Assembly (NCBI GenBank): GCA_050249955.1
Contig: JBFWPN010000003.1
Location: 124,001 to 188,000 of the forward strand
Length of the DNA stretch: 64,000 nt
Source of the DNA: CAVVIG01 sp050249955
Lineage (GTDB): Bacteria > Acidobacteriota > Vicinamibacteria > Vicinamibacterales > CAVVIG01
Direction: 5' to 3'
Part shown: positions 30,650-38,853 of the stretch, one piece after another
How the letters are laid out: each line of letters starts with the position of its first letter
Position numbering within the stretch: position 1 is the stretch's first letter
Notes under the pieces: generated by a model
Seen by the model: the letters and a program-made list of their open reading frames with translations, nothing else
What the model was told of the DNA's origin: nothing
The model's database searches: none
Made by a program: the position numbers and the translations under genes

Positions 30650-32944
30650 ATGCGCAGTTCTCTCAGGCAGTTGTTCGCCTCGGTCGGGTTCCTGATCGTC
30701 ATAGGCCTGGCAGGCACTGAAGTCCTGGCCCAGCGCGCCGTGTTGAGTGGCACCACCACCAGTACGGACGGGGCGCGGCTTCCCCGGGCCACCCTGCTGC
30801 TCATCGACGGCAACGGGCGCGAATTCCGCTCGACCAGCAGCGACCTGGGCACGTTCGTCTTCGACAGGCTGCCGGACGGCACCTACACGCTCGTGGTCGA
30901 GTTCCCGGGCCTGGCACCGCAGACGGTGAGCGGGCTGATGGTTCCGGGAACGGGTACGGTCGACGTGGTCCTGCAGCCCCAGATGGTGCGGGAGGTTGTC
31001 ACCGTGTCCGGGGCTGTCCCGCGCGACAGCGTGGAGGTGACCGCGGTGAGGGAGAGCGCGGCCCGCGACGTCGGCGAACTGCTCGCCGACACGACCGGCC
31101 TGTGGAAGCTCCGCAAGGGGGCCATTGCCAACGACGTGGTGCTGCGCGGGCTCCAGAGCCGGGACCTGAACGTGCTGCTCGACGGCGAGCGCCTGTACGG
31201 TGCCTGCCCGAACCACATGGATCCCCCGTCCTTCCATGTGGACTTCTCGCAGGTCGAACGGGTGGACGTCGGCAAGGGACCGTTCGACGTTCGCTACCAG
31301 GGCAGCCTCGGTGGCATCGTGAACATCGTGACGCGGAAGCCCGACGAGGGCTGGAACGCGAATGTCTCGCTGGGCGCCGGGTCGTTCGGGTTCGTGAACC
31401 CGTCCGCAACCATGTCGTACGGCGGGACGCACCTGTCGGCGCTCGGCGGCGTATCGTACCGGCGCTCGGCGCCGTACAGCAACGGCCGGGGCGAACTGAT
31501 GACGCAGGCCGCCAACTACCAGGCGTCGGCAATGGACTCCGACGCCTTCCGTGCGACCACGCTGTGGGGACGGTCGGCCTGGAGATCAACGTCGGGCCAC
31601 CAGGTGGAGGCCAGCTATACGAGGCAGCTCACGGACCACGTGCTCTACCCCTACCTGCAGATGGACGCCATCTGGGACAACGCGCATCGCCTGGCGCTCG
31701 AATACAGCGCGCCGGCCGTCTGGGCGTTCTCGTCGCTGAAGGCGCAGGCGTACTGGTCTGCCGTGGACCACTGGATGACGGATGCCTACCGGTCCAGCTC
31801 GACCAACGCCCTCCGTGGCTACTCGATGGGCACGGCCGCCACGACCGAGACGCTGGGGGGCCGCGTCGAGGCCCGGCGCGGCACCACCACGATCGGCGGT
31901 GAGGCCTATCGCCGCAACTGGAACACCGAGACGATGATGGCGGGCATGAACGCCTACAGTCCGCAGTACTCGATCCCGGACGTCAACATCGACTCGGTCG
32001 GCGCCTTCATCGAGCACACCCGGACGTTCGGCACCCGCACGGCGATCGACCTCGGCGGCCGGCTGGACCGCCTTTCGACGACGGCCGATCCGGCGAAGGT
32101 CAATGCGGCGTTGTACACCGCGTACCACGGCACGACGACCACCTCGCGGGTGGACACGCCCCTCTCCGGACGGGCGAAGCTGACCGTGCAGGCGGCGAAG
32201 GGCATCAGCGTCGCTGCGGCGCTGGGCCATACGGCGCGCGTGGCCGAGGCGAACGAGCGGTTCTTCGCCCTGCGCCGTGCCGGGACCGACTGGGTGGGCA
32301 ATCCCGACCTGGATCCTGCGCGCAACACCGGGGTGGACCTCTCCGCGTCGATCCAGCGCACGCGGGTGGCACTCTCGGCGAACGCGTACGTGAATGCCGT
32401 GCACGACTACATTGCGGTCTATGGCGCCCGCCGCATCGTGATGGTGCCGGGCGTGATGAACGCAACCGCGCGTTCCTACGCCAACGTGGACGCCACGATG
32501 CGCGGCCTCGAAGCGAACGGGTCGCTCACCCTGCACAGGATGCTGACCGTGTCGGGCGACGTGTCGTACGTGCGCGGCACGTTGACGCCGGACGCGTCGC
32601 GTGGCATCACGGCGACCAACGTGGCCGAGATGCCGCCGCTGCGCGGACGGGTGCGCGCGCGGGTGGATGACGGGCGGCTGTTCCTCGAGGTGGAGGGTGT
32701 GGCAAGCGCGGCGCAGGACCGGGTGGATACCACCCTCGGCGAGCTGCCGACGGCCCCGTACCAGCTCCTGAACCTCTCGTCGGGCTGGCGACGCGGCCAA
32801 CTGGCCGTGTCGGTCGGCGTGGCCAACCTGCTCGACGCGTACTTCGTCGAGCACCTGTCGTTCCAGCGCGACCCCTTCCGCACGGGGGTGCGGGTGGCCG
32901 AACCCGGCAGGAACGTCTTCACCAGCATCAGCTGGCGATTCTGA
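30650..32944 (+). CDS. OprC/NosA-like copper TonB-dependent receptor
   Basis: The 764-residue protein has a signal peptide (FLIVIGLAGTEVLAQ), a carboxypeptidase-regulatory-like domain (residues 30-110), a plug (115-230: NDVVLRGLQSRDLNVLLDGE, VERVDVGKGPFDVRYQGSLG, GIVNIVTRKP) and a beta barrel ending RNVFTSISWRF. The plug has GACPNHMDPP, giving Cys186-xxx-Met190, and the barrel has DHWMTDAY, giving His374-x-Met376. These two pairs match the CxxxM and HxM copper site of Pseudomonas OprC with similar spacing, so copper import across the outer membrane is the best call. The ATG at 30650 follows GGAGG. The receptor converges with ilvD over a strong hairpin. Confidence 0.85.
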   Translation: MRSSLRQLFASVGFLIVIGLAGTEVLAQRAVLSGTTTSTDGARLPRATLLLIDGNGREFRSTSSDLGTFVFDRLPDGTYTLVVEFPGLAPQTVSGLMVPGTGTVDVVLQPQMVREVVTVSGAVPRDSVEVTAVRESAARDVGELLADTTGLWKLRKGAIANDVVLRGLQSRDLNVLLDGERLYGACPNHMDPPSFHVDFSQVERVDVGKGPFDVRYQGSLGGIVNIVTRKPDEGWNANVSLGAGSFGFVNPSATMSYGGTHLSALGGVSYRRSAPYSNGRGELMTQAANYQASAMDSDAFRATTLWGRSAWRSTSGHQVEASYTRQLTDHVLYPYLQMDAIWDNAHRLALEYSAPAVWAFSSLKAQAYWSAVDHWMTDAYRSSSTNALRGYSMGTAATTETLGGRVEARRGTTTIGGEAYRRNWNTETMMAGMNAYSPQYSIPDVNIDSVGAFIEHTRTFGTRTAIDLGGRLDRLSTTADPAKVNAALYTAYHGTTTTSRVDTPLSGRAKLTVQAAKGISVAAALGHTARVAEANERFFALRRAGTDWVGNPDLDPARNTGVDLSASIQRTRVALSANAYVNAVHDYIAVYGARRIVMVPGVMNATARSYANVDATMRGLEANGSLTLHRMLTVSGDVSYVRGTLTPDASRGITATNVAEMPPLRGRVRARVDDGRLFLEVEGVASAAQDRVDTTLGELPTAPYQLLNLSSGWRRGQLAVSVGVANLLDAYFVEHLSFQRDPFRTGVRVAEPGRNVFTSISWRF

Positions 32945-32951
32945 TCGGCTG

Positions 32952-32976
32952 GCCGGGTCCGGGCGCCGGACCCGGC
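32952..32976. terminator. bidirectional hairpin between copper receptor and ilvD
   Basis: GCCGGGTCCG at 32952-32961 and CGGACCCGGC at 32967-32976 form a perfect 10-bp stem with a 5-nt loop. It starts 8 bp after the receptor stop, and its right arm ends on the last base of the ilvD stop codon. Confidence 0.7.
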
Positions 32977-34655
32977 TACTCGTCGGTGACGCACCCCTCG
33001 CTGGCGCTCTTCACCAGTCGGATGTACTTGGCGAGGGTGCCGCGGGTGGCCTTCAGGGGCGGCTGGACCCAGGCGGCGCGGCGAGCGGCCATCTCGGCGT
33101 CGCTGATCTCGACGTCGATCACGTTCTTTTCGGCGTCGATCACGATGCGGTCGCCGTTCTTCACGAGCGCGATCGGCCCGCCGTCCTGCGCCTCCGGAGT
33201 GACGTGGCCCACGATGAAGCCGTGCGAGCCACCGGAGAAGCGGCCATCGGTGAGCAGCGCCACGTCCTTGCCGAGGCCGGCGCCCATGATCGCCGAGGTG
33301 GGTGTGAGCATTTCCGGCATGCCCGGTCCGCCCTTCGGGCCCTCGTAGCGGATGACGATGATGTCGCCCTTGGAGATCTGCCCCTGCTCGAGGCCGTGCA
33401 GCATGTCCTCTTCCGAGTCGTAGACGCGCGCGGGACCGGCAAAGCGGAGGCCTTCCTTGCCGGTGATCTTCGCCACCGACCCTTCGGGCGCGAGGTTGCC
33501 CTTCAGGATCTGGATGTGCCCTTCCTTCTTGATGGGGTCTGTGAGCGGCCGGACGATTGGCTGTCCAGGCGTGAGCCCCGGGAGGTCCTTCAGGTTCTCG
33601 GCCTGGGTCTTCCCGGTGACCGTCATGCAGCTGCCGTCGAAGAGGCCGGCCTCGAGCAGCATCTTCATGACGGCCGGCGTACCGCCGACCGCCTGGAGGT
33701 CTTCCATCACGTACTGGCCGCTCGGCTTGAAGTCGGCCAGCATCGGCACGCGGTTCGAGACCGCCTGCATGTCGTCGAGCGTGAGGTCGACTCCGACCGA
33801 GCGGGCGATGGCAATCAGGTGGAGGACGGCGTTGGTGGAGCCGCCGAGCACCGTGATGAGCACCATGGCGTTCTCGAAGGCCGCGCGGGTCATGATGTCA
33901 CGCGGCTTGAGGTCCATCTCCAGCATGCGCCTGACGGCGAGGCCGGCATCGTGGCACTCCTGGAGCTTGCGTGGGTCCTCGGCTGGAATCGACGAGCTGT
34001 AGGGCAGCGCCATGCCGAGGGCCTCGGCGGCCGACGCCATGGTGTTGGCGGTATACATGCCGCCGCACGCGCCCGCGCCCGGGCACGACTGGCGCACGAT
34101 CTGGCGGCGCTGGGGCTCGGTGATGGTGCCGGCGATGAAGGCGCCGTAGCTCTGGAAGGCGGAGATGACGTCGAGCTTCTCCCCGTGCTCGCCGTGACCG
34201 GCGCGGATGGTGCCGCCGTAGATCATGAGTGAGGGCCGGTTCAGGCGGCCCATGGCCATGAGGCAGCCGGGCATGTTCTTGTCGCAGCCCGGGATGGAGA
34301 TGTTCGCGTCGTACCACTGGGCCGACATCACCGTCTCGATCGAGTCGGCGATGAGGTCGCGCGACTGCAGCGAGTAGCTCATGCCGTCGGTGCCCATGGA
34401 GATGCCGTCGCTCACGCCGATGGTGTTGAAGCGCATGCCGACGAGGCCGGCTGCCGTCACCCCGTCCTTCGCCGCCCTGGCGAGGTCCAGCAGGTGCATG
34501 TTGCAGGGGTTGCCCTCGTACCAGACGCTGGAGATGCCGACCTGCGGCCTCTCCATGTCGGCTTCGTTGAGGCCGGTGGCATAGAGCATCGCCTGTGAGG
34601 CGCCCTGGGACTTCTGCTGGGTGATGCGCGCGCTGAACTTGTTGGATTGGGTCAT
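32976..34655 (-). CDS. ilvD: dihydroxy-acid dehydratase
   Basis: The 559-residue enzyme dehydrates 2,3-dihydroxy acids to 2-oxo acids in isoleucine and valine synthesis. Diagnostic segments are SSVWYEGNPCNMHLLDLA, SIPGCDKNMPGCLMAMGRLN and CPGAGACGGMYTANTMASAA, which supply the three iron-sulfur cysteines, and LLTDGRFSGGSHGFIVGHV near the C-terminus. Length is normal for the family. The ATG at 34655 begins the conserved protein (TQSNKFSARITQQKSQGASQ). No other branched-chain amino acid genes are adjacent. An inverted repeat (ACGGCCC/GGGCCGT, 34675-34696) lies in its leader. Confidence 0.96.
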   Translation of the reverse strand: MTQSNKFSARITQQKSQGASQAMLYATGLNEADMERPQVGISSVWYEGNPCNMHLLDLARAAKDGVTAAGLVGMRFNTIGVSDGISMGTDGMSYSLQSRDLIADSIETVMSAQWYDANISIPGCDKNMPGCLMAMGRLNRPSLMIYGGTIRAGHGEHGEKLDVISAFQSYGAFIAGTITEPQRRQIVRQSCPGAGACGGMYTANTMASAAEALGMALPYSSSIPAEDPRKLQECHDAGLAVRRMLEMDLKPRDIMTRAAFENAMVLITVLGGSTNAVLHLIAIARSVGVDLTLDDMQAVSNRVPMLADFKPSGQYVMEDLQAVGGTPAVMKMLLEAGLFDGSCMTVTGKTQAENLKDLPGLTPGQPIVRPLTDPIKKEGHIQILKGNLAPEGSVAKITGKEGLRFAGPARVYDSEEDMLHGLEQGQISKGDIIVIRYEGPKGGPGMPEMLTPTSAIMGAGLGKDVALLTDGRFSGGSHGFIVGHVTPEAQDGGPIALVKNGDRIVIDAEKNVIDVEISDAEMAARRAAWVQPPLKATRGTLAKYIRLVKSASEGCVTDE

Positions 34656-34674
34656 GTGTCTCGCCGGGATTCGG

Positions 34675-34696
34675 ACGGCCCCGACGGTCGGGCCGT
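34675..34696 (-). promoter_or_regulatory. inverted repeat in ilvD leader
   Basis: ACGGCCC at 34675-34681 and GGGCCGT at 34690-34696 form a 7-bp stem about 20-40 bp upstream of the ilvD start. It could be an operator or an attenuating hairpin; I see no leader peptide rich in branched-chain residues. Confidence 0.3.
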
Positions 34697-34829
34697 GCGC
34701 CGCCTATCAGTGTAAGCGGGCCGGCCCGTCCCTGCCCACAACTGTTCCGGTCACGAGAGGGTGGCCGGTGCCACGCGCGGACATGCGGGCCTTCAGGCTG
34801 GACGCGAGGCGCCGGCGGCAGCCGGGTGC

Positions 34830-35324
34830 CTACTGCGCGCAGCGCGCGAAGGCCGGCAGGTGGTTCTGCAGCGAGGCGAGCCGGTTGCTCTCGAAGACGC
34901 GCCGTGCCTCGGCCGGCAGGTCGAGCACGAGCAGCCGGTCGTACAACGCGATGTTGTCCTGCTCCGCCGTCACGCCCGCGGAACACGCAGCGGCGAACGT
35001 CGGGAAGTGGGGCACGGTGCTGGTGGTCCAGGGGTCTGCGGGCACGGCGAGCCCGTAGGCGCGCATCACCGCGGCGATGGCCGCCGAGTGCCGCTGCTCC
35101 GCGGTCAGCACGTTGACGAACGGCACGACCTGGCCGAAGTCCGCGATCACCCCCTGATAGATCGCCTCGGCGCGATACTCATCCGCAATCGCGGTCCCGA
35201 GCCCGTCCACCGCCGGTGCCGCGACAGACGTGCCCGACGGAGCCACGGACGAGCCCCCGCATGAGACGGCGGCGACGGAGAGGGATAGCACGACCATACC
35301 GAGAACGCTTGCCCCAGCTCGCAC
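34830..35324 (-). CDS. ferritin-like (DUF2202-type) lipoprotein
   Basis: The 164-residue protein has a lipoprotein signal (MVVLSLSVAAVSCGGSS), then a helical domain with IADEYRAEAIYQGVIADFG, FVNVLTAEQRHSAAIAAVMR, SAGVTAEQDNIALYDRLL and VFESNRLASLQNHLPAF. Glu in YRAEAIY, Glu and His in EQRHSAA, and Glu and His in the last two helices are placed like the diiron ligands of ferritin-like DUF2202 proteins. It may store or oxidise metal at the envelope. The GTG at 35324 is chosen because GGGAGGTG lies just upstream and the signal peptide starts there. Confidence 0.8.
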   Translation of the reverse strand: MRAGASVLGMVVLSLSVAAVSCGGSSVAPSGTSVAAPAVDGLGTAIADEYRAEAIYQGVIADFGQVVPFVNVLTAEQRHSAAIAAVMRAYGLAVPADPWTTSTVPHFPTFAAACSAGVTAEQDNIALYDRLLVLDLPAEARRVFESNRLASLQNHLPAFARCAQ

Positions 35325-35597
35325 GATGCACCTCCCAGCGTGGCTTTGAATCACACCCTTCACGAGATGGGATGACGCCGCCGATGAGTTGGTGACATCT
35401 CGGCGGCCTTCCGGCATCGCGCGCACGTTCTGCACGGCTCTCCGGCACCGGGCGTCGCGTCGCGTGGTATTTCCTGCACGCGCGGCATGTTCGCGTTGGT
35501 ACGAACGGTGAATCGTTCACGGGTAGCGGCCGTGCGCGTCACCAGGCCGCCCCCTCCCGAATCTCTGGACCATCCCACGACAGAAGGAGGACTGATC
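35325..35597. promoter_or_regulatory. divergent intergenic region with inverted repeats
   Basis: The 273-bp gap between the ferritin-like gene (minus) and the secreted OB-fold-like gene (plus) contains an 8-bp stem, GCCGCCGA at 35377-35384 with TCGGCGGC at 35400-35407, and overlapping short inverted repeats in GAACGGTGAATCGTTCAC near 35502-35520. The latter could be an operator for the plus-strand cluster. No gene is seen. Confidence 0.35.
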
Positions 35598-36035
35598 ATG
35601 ACCCCAATGCATGTCGGGCGGACGGCGCTCGCGCTGGTGATGGGCGCGGCGCTCGTGGCCGCCACCGTGGAAGCCCAGGGTCGCAGGAGCGGCCCCGGAA
35701 TGCCGCGCTATGACAAGGCGGCCGAGGTGACCCTCACCGGCACCGTCGATGCGGTCCAGCCCCACCAGGGCCGGAAGGGCGGCTCCGGTCTGCACCTGGC
35801 CTTCAAGGCCGCATCGGGCACCATCAGCGTCCACGTCGGCCCGACGCGGTGGCTCGAGGAACAGCAGTACACGTTCGCGCCGGGGGACACGCTCACGATC
35901 GTCGGGGCACACACGACGGTCGACGGCGAGCCCGCATTCCTCGCGCGCGAGATCACGAAGGGCACACAGACCATGGTGCTCAGGAACGAGGCCGGATTCC
36001 CGCGGTGGTCGGGTCGGGGACCTTCGACCCGATGA
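35598..36035 (+). CDS. secreted small OB-fold-like protein
   Basis: The 145-residue product has a signal peptide (ALALVMGAALVAATVEAQG) and one beta-rich domain: AEVTLTGTVDAVQPHQGRKG, LHLAFKAASGTISVHVGP, FAPGDTLTIVGAHTTVDGEP and FLAREITKGTQTMVLRNEAG. The order GTVD..., LHL, V.VGP, GD.L.I.G, A.EI.KG resembles periplasmic OB-fold proteins of unknown function that sit in metal-related loci. A perfect AGGAGG ribosome binding site precedes the ATG at 35598. It is the first of four plus-strand exported genes. Confidence 0.78.
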   Translation: MTPMHVGRTALALVMGAALVAATVEAQGRRSGPGMPRYDKAAEVTLTGTVDAVQPHQGRKGGSGLHLAFKAASGTISVHVGPTRWLEEQQYTFAPGDTLTIVGAHTTVDGEPAFLAREITKGTQTMVLRNEAGFPRWSGRGPSTR

Positions 36036-36160
36036 CACCGGCGGCACGGCACCGACGCGGCACGTAACGCCGCGGCTCGCTGCGAGGCGTCGGTGCCTTC
36101 CCGTTGGGGGGCCTGCCGGAGGGAGCCCCCCGCTCCACGTCTTCATTCTCCGGGTGAGTT

Positions 36161-37186
36161 ATGCAGACATTTCGGCACTACGTGACATACGGCGCGCTCT
36201 TCGCCTCGGTGCTGCTGATGACCGCGGCCGCGGGCGCGCAAGGCGGATCGGGGAAGGGCGGCGGGAAGCCGCCGGACGGCGGAGAGGACACCGGCCCCGG
36301 CAACAACCTGTCAGTACCGGTCCTCTTCGCCGAGGGCCGTGGTCTCGGTGGCGCGGTGATCACGACCGGCGTGGCACCGACGCTCGATGGGACGGGGCTG
36401 CGCCCCACCGCCGCAGACGCGATGAACAGCGTCGAGGACTACTTCGACACCAGCAGCGTGTACCTGCTCGACGGCACCACCTACTTCCCACAGCAGACCC
36501 CCAGCCACTGGCGTGCCAGCTGGGCGGTCGGCAGCACCACCGCCCCCGAGCCGGTCATCGTCAACTGGTCGGACAACCTGATCAACCAGAAATGGACCAC
36601 GAAGGCGGTGATCCGTGTTGAGACGGTGCTGTACCAGGACACCCTCACCGGCCTGAAAGCGTTCCCGATGAACCTGCTGTATGGGAGCGGCACCACCGAG
36701 ATGCAGGGCACGACCGGTGCGGCTACCTACACCGGCACGTACCGCACGGTCTACTCGGTGTGCCCGCGACTCACCATCCAGAAGATCACCGGCCAGGGTG
36801 GTTCGCCCGTCGGCGCGCCGTACTTCAATGGCGCCGTCTACGAGGCATTCGGGGCGGACGGCACGGGCTACTACAGCGCGGAGATCAACGTCGGCGGTTC
36901 GGTCATCTACGGCTACAACTGGATGATCGGGCAGATGCCGGGGACGCCGGAGTCCAAGCTCGGTTGGTGGCGGCTCACCTTCTCGCTGGATCCGGCCTGC
37001 ACCGTCGACGGGACAGTCGTCACGCCGAACCTCACGTTCGCGGGCCGCGACCCGCTGGACGTGAACGCCACGTACTTCGTCCCGCAGTTGCCGAACGGCC
37101 ACACGTCCTTCCTCGACATCCAGATCGTGGACAGCCGCAAGGGTGGACGCAAGCCGACGAGCCCTGGTGGTGGCGAGAAGCAGTAG
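36161..37186 (+). CDS. secreted protein of unknown function
   Basis: The 341-residue protein begins with a signal peptide (LFASVLLMTAAAGAQG), then a Gly/Lys/Pro-rich linker and a large beta-rich domain starting GNNLSVPVLFAEGRGLGG. Distinct segments are DYFDTSSVYLLDGTTYFPQQ, VNWSDNLINQKWTTKAVIRV, TYRTVYSVCPRLTIQKITGQ and YFNGAVYEAFGADGTGYYSA, ending in NGHTSFLDIQIVDSRKGG. Two cysteines (in VCPRL and DPACTVDG) could form a disulfide. I recognise no named domain, though similar exported proteins opening with GNNLS and AEG occur in other phyla. Sixteen bases separate it from the next ATG, so the two are probably co-transcribed. Confidence 0.75.
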   Translation: MQTFRHYVTYGALFASVLLMTAAAGAQGGSGKGGGKPPDGGEDTGPGNNLSVPVLFAEGRGLGGAVITTGVAPTLDGTGLRPTAADAMNSVEDYFDTSSVYLLDGTTYFPQQTPSHWRASWAVGSTTAPEPVIVNWSDNLINQKWTTKAVIRVETVLYQDTLTGLKAFPMNLLYGSGTTEMQGTTGAATYTGTYRTVYSVCPRLTIQKITGQGGSPVGAPYFNGAVYEAFGADGTGYYSAEINVGGSVIYGYNWMIGQMPGTPESKLGWWRLTFSLDPACTVDGTVVTPNLTFAGRDPLDVNATYFVPQLPNGHTSFLDIQIVDSRKGGRKPTSPGGGEKQ

Positions 37187-37202
37187 CGACAAGGAGGTCA
37201 TC

Positions 37203-37796
37203 ATGAAACCGTTCACGCGTGTGGCGCTCGTCGCCACGGTCGCTTTCGGTCTGGGCCTGTTCGCCCAGGTGTTCGCGCAAGGACGCGGCGCAGGGGCCGG
37301 GGCCGGATCGGGCGGGGGCAGTGGCGGCGGGCCGGTGATCGAGCAGCGCCAGGGGTCGGGTCAGGGTCAAGGCCCCACCCGCCAGGGCACCGCACCAGGT
37401 GACCAGGTGCGGGCCCGCACGCAGCTGATGGAGCAGCTGCGCACGACCACGCAGGAGACCGCCCGCATCCAGACACGCGCCCAGGACCTCTCGCGCCAGT
37501 GCGAGCAGGATCAGGCGCGGGTGCAGGACCGGTCGCAGCTGCGGCTGATGCAGGAGATGTCGAATGCCATCGGCGCCCAGGCCCGGGAGCACGAGCGGCT
37601 GGCGACGCACCTGCGCGACCTGATCCAGGAGCGCGATCGCACCCGCGATCGGGATCGCGACCGGGATCGCCTGATGGACCGCGACATGGAGCGCATCCAG
37701 AAGCACCTGCACGACATGTCCGGCAGCATGGACGACAGCCTCAAGCTGATGGAGCAGATGCGTGAGCGCCTCCGCATCGGCCAACCCAACACGTAG
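37203..37796 (+). CDS. secreted Gln/Arg/Asp-rich coiled-coil protein
   Basis: The 197-residue product has a signal peptide (VALVATVAFGLGLFAQVFAQ), a Gly-rich stretch (GAGAGAGSGGGSGGGP), a Gln/Gly region, then from about residue 65 a continuous charged helix likely to be a coiled coil, including DRTRDRDRDRDRLMDRDMER near 140-160. The DNA there is a tandem repeat of about 12 bp. A perfect AAGGAGG ribosome binding site precedes the ATG at 37203. It overlaps the next gene by 35 bp. It could act as a periplasmic spacer or as a partner of the downstream barrel. Confidence 0.75.
   Translation: MKPFTRVALVATVAFGLGLFAQVFAQGRGAGAGAGSGGGSGGGPVIEQRQGSGQGQGPTRQGTAPGDQVRARTQLMEQLRTTTQETARIQTRAQDLSRQCEQDQARVQDRSQLRLMQEMSNAIGAQAREHERLATHLRDLIQERDRTRDRDRDRDRLMDRDMERIQKHLHDMSGSMDDSLKLMEQMRERLRIGQPNT
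37632..37690 (+). repeat. short tandem repeat coding the Arg-Asp tract
   Basis: Units close to CGGGATCGCGAC are repeated head to tail, encoding alternating Arg and Asp in the coiled-coil protein. Such tracts can change in copy number by slippage; in-frame units would lengthen or shorten the helix. Confidence 0.6.
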
Positions 37797-38757
37797 GGCA
37801 TCATGGCGGCGGGGATCGGCCCCCTGGCTGATCCTCGCCGTCCTGACCGCCCCACCCGCCGCCGCGCAGGTCACCTACGCGGGTTCGGTGCGCGCGGCGA
37901 CCGGTTCGTATCTCTTCACGGAGTCCACGACGAGCGTCTACGTCCTGTCGGCCGTCGAGGTCGAGAGCGGCCGGGTGCGACTCTCGGGCAGCGTACCGCT
38001 GGTGTACCAGAGCACGCCGTGGATCACCTACGCGGGCGTCATCGTGCCATCGGGCGGCCCGCAGAGCAGCCTGGTCGGCGACCAGATCCGGCGGGGGTCG
38101 ACAGGCGGGTCAACCGGCGGATCGACCGGCGGCTCGGGCACCGGGACGGGCCAGCCAGGCGGTGCCCGGCTCCTTACGCCGGCGAGCACCTGGATGCTCA
38201 CCGGACCGGCAACCGCGGCGACGGTGCCAGCCGGATTCACGGTGGCACTTCCGGAACAGGCCACGGCATCCCGGACGGGCGTCGGTGATCCCATCCTTCG
38301 CGGCAGCTATCGCCTCACCCAGGCTGGCGCAGACACCGTCGTCCGTGCCGGCGCGGTCTTCAAGCCGGCGCTGGCCACGGTGGACCGGGGCTTCGGCACC
38401 GGCGCCGCCGACTACGGCGCGGGACTGACCCTGGTGCACCAGCGCGATGTCCACCAGCTGTCGGCCTCGGCCGAGTTCTGGTCCCTTGGCGACCTGCCCG
38501 ACCTGCCGCTCAACAGCGCGCTGTCCTACCGGATCGGATACGAGCGCTCCCTGCTCTCGCAGCGCTGGTATGTCTCGGGTGCCATCGCCGGATGGACCCG
38601 CATCCTGGACGGCGTGGCGCCGCCGACCGACATGACGGTCGGGTTCGGCCGCTACGATGCGCGCTCCGGACGCAGTATCGGCGCCACCGTCTCGTTCGGC
38701 CTCACCAACGCATCGCCGGACGTGTCGATCGGCCTCGACTGGCGACTGCCGCTGTGA
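37762..38757 (+). CDS. predicted outer-membrane beta-barrel protein
   Basis: The 331-residue protein has an N-terminal signal (APWLILAVLTAPPAAAQ) after a basic start, then alternating short amphipathic strands such as SYLFTESTTSVYVLSAVEVE, GRVRLSGSVPLVYQ, YGAGLTLVHQRDVHQLSASA and GRSIGATVSFGLTNASPDVS, ending IGLDWRLPL. The pattern and a terminal hydrophobic residue fit a small outer-membrane barrel of the transporter or MetA-like kind. A Gly/Ser/Thr tandem tract (STGGSTGGSTGGSG) interrupts a loop near residue 113. The GTG at 37762 is preceded by GGAG at 7 nt and overlaps the coiled-coil gene, so the two are coupled. Confidence 0.68.
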   Translation: MSASASANPTRRASWRRGSAPWLILAVLTAPPAAAQVTYAGSVRAATGSYLFTESTTSVYVLSAVEVESGRVRLSGSVPLVYQSTPWITYAGVIVPSGGPQSSLVGDQIRRGSTGGSTGGSTGGSGTGTGQPGGARLLTPASTWMLTGPATAATVPAGFTVALPEQATASRTGVGDPILRGSYRLTQAGADTVVRAGAVFKPALATVDRGFGTGAADYGAGLTLVHQRDVHQLSASAEFWSLGDLPDLPLNSALSYRIGYERSLLSQRWYVSGAIAGWTRILDGVAPPTDMTVGFGRYDARSGRSIGATVSFGLTNASPDVSIGLDWRLPL

Positions 38758-38853
38758 ACCGCGCGTCACGGGCACCGCGCGGATGAGCGGACCGCGGCAT
38801 GGCCGCACAGGTTGAGCCCCGGGGGCCCCTGTGCGACCATAGCCTCTCACCTC

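Noticed and set aside
37632..37690. Possible CRISPR-like array
   Set aside because: The repeats are contiguous, have no spacers and are in frame within a coiled-coil gene.
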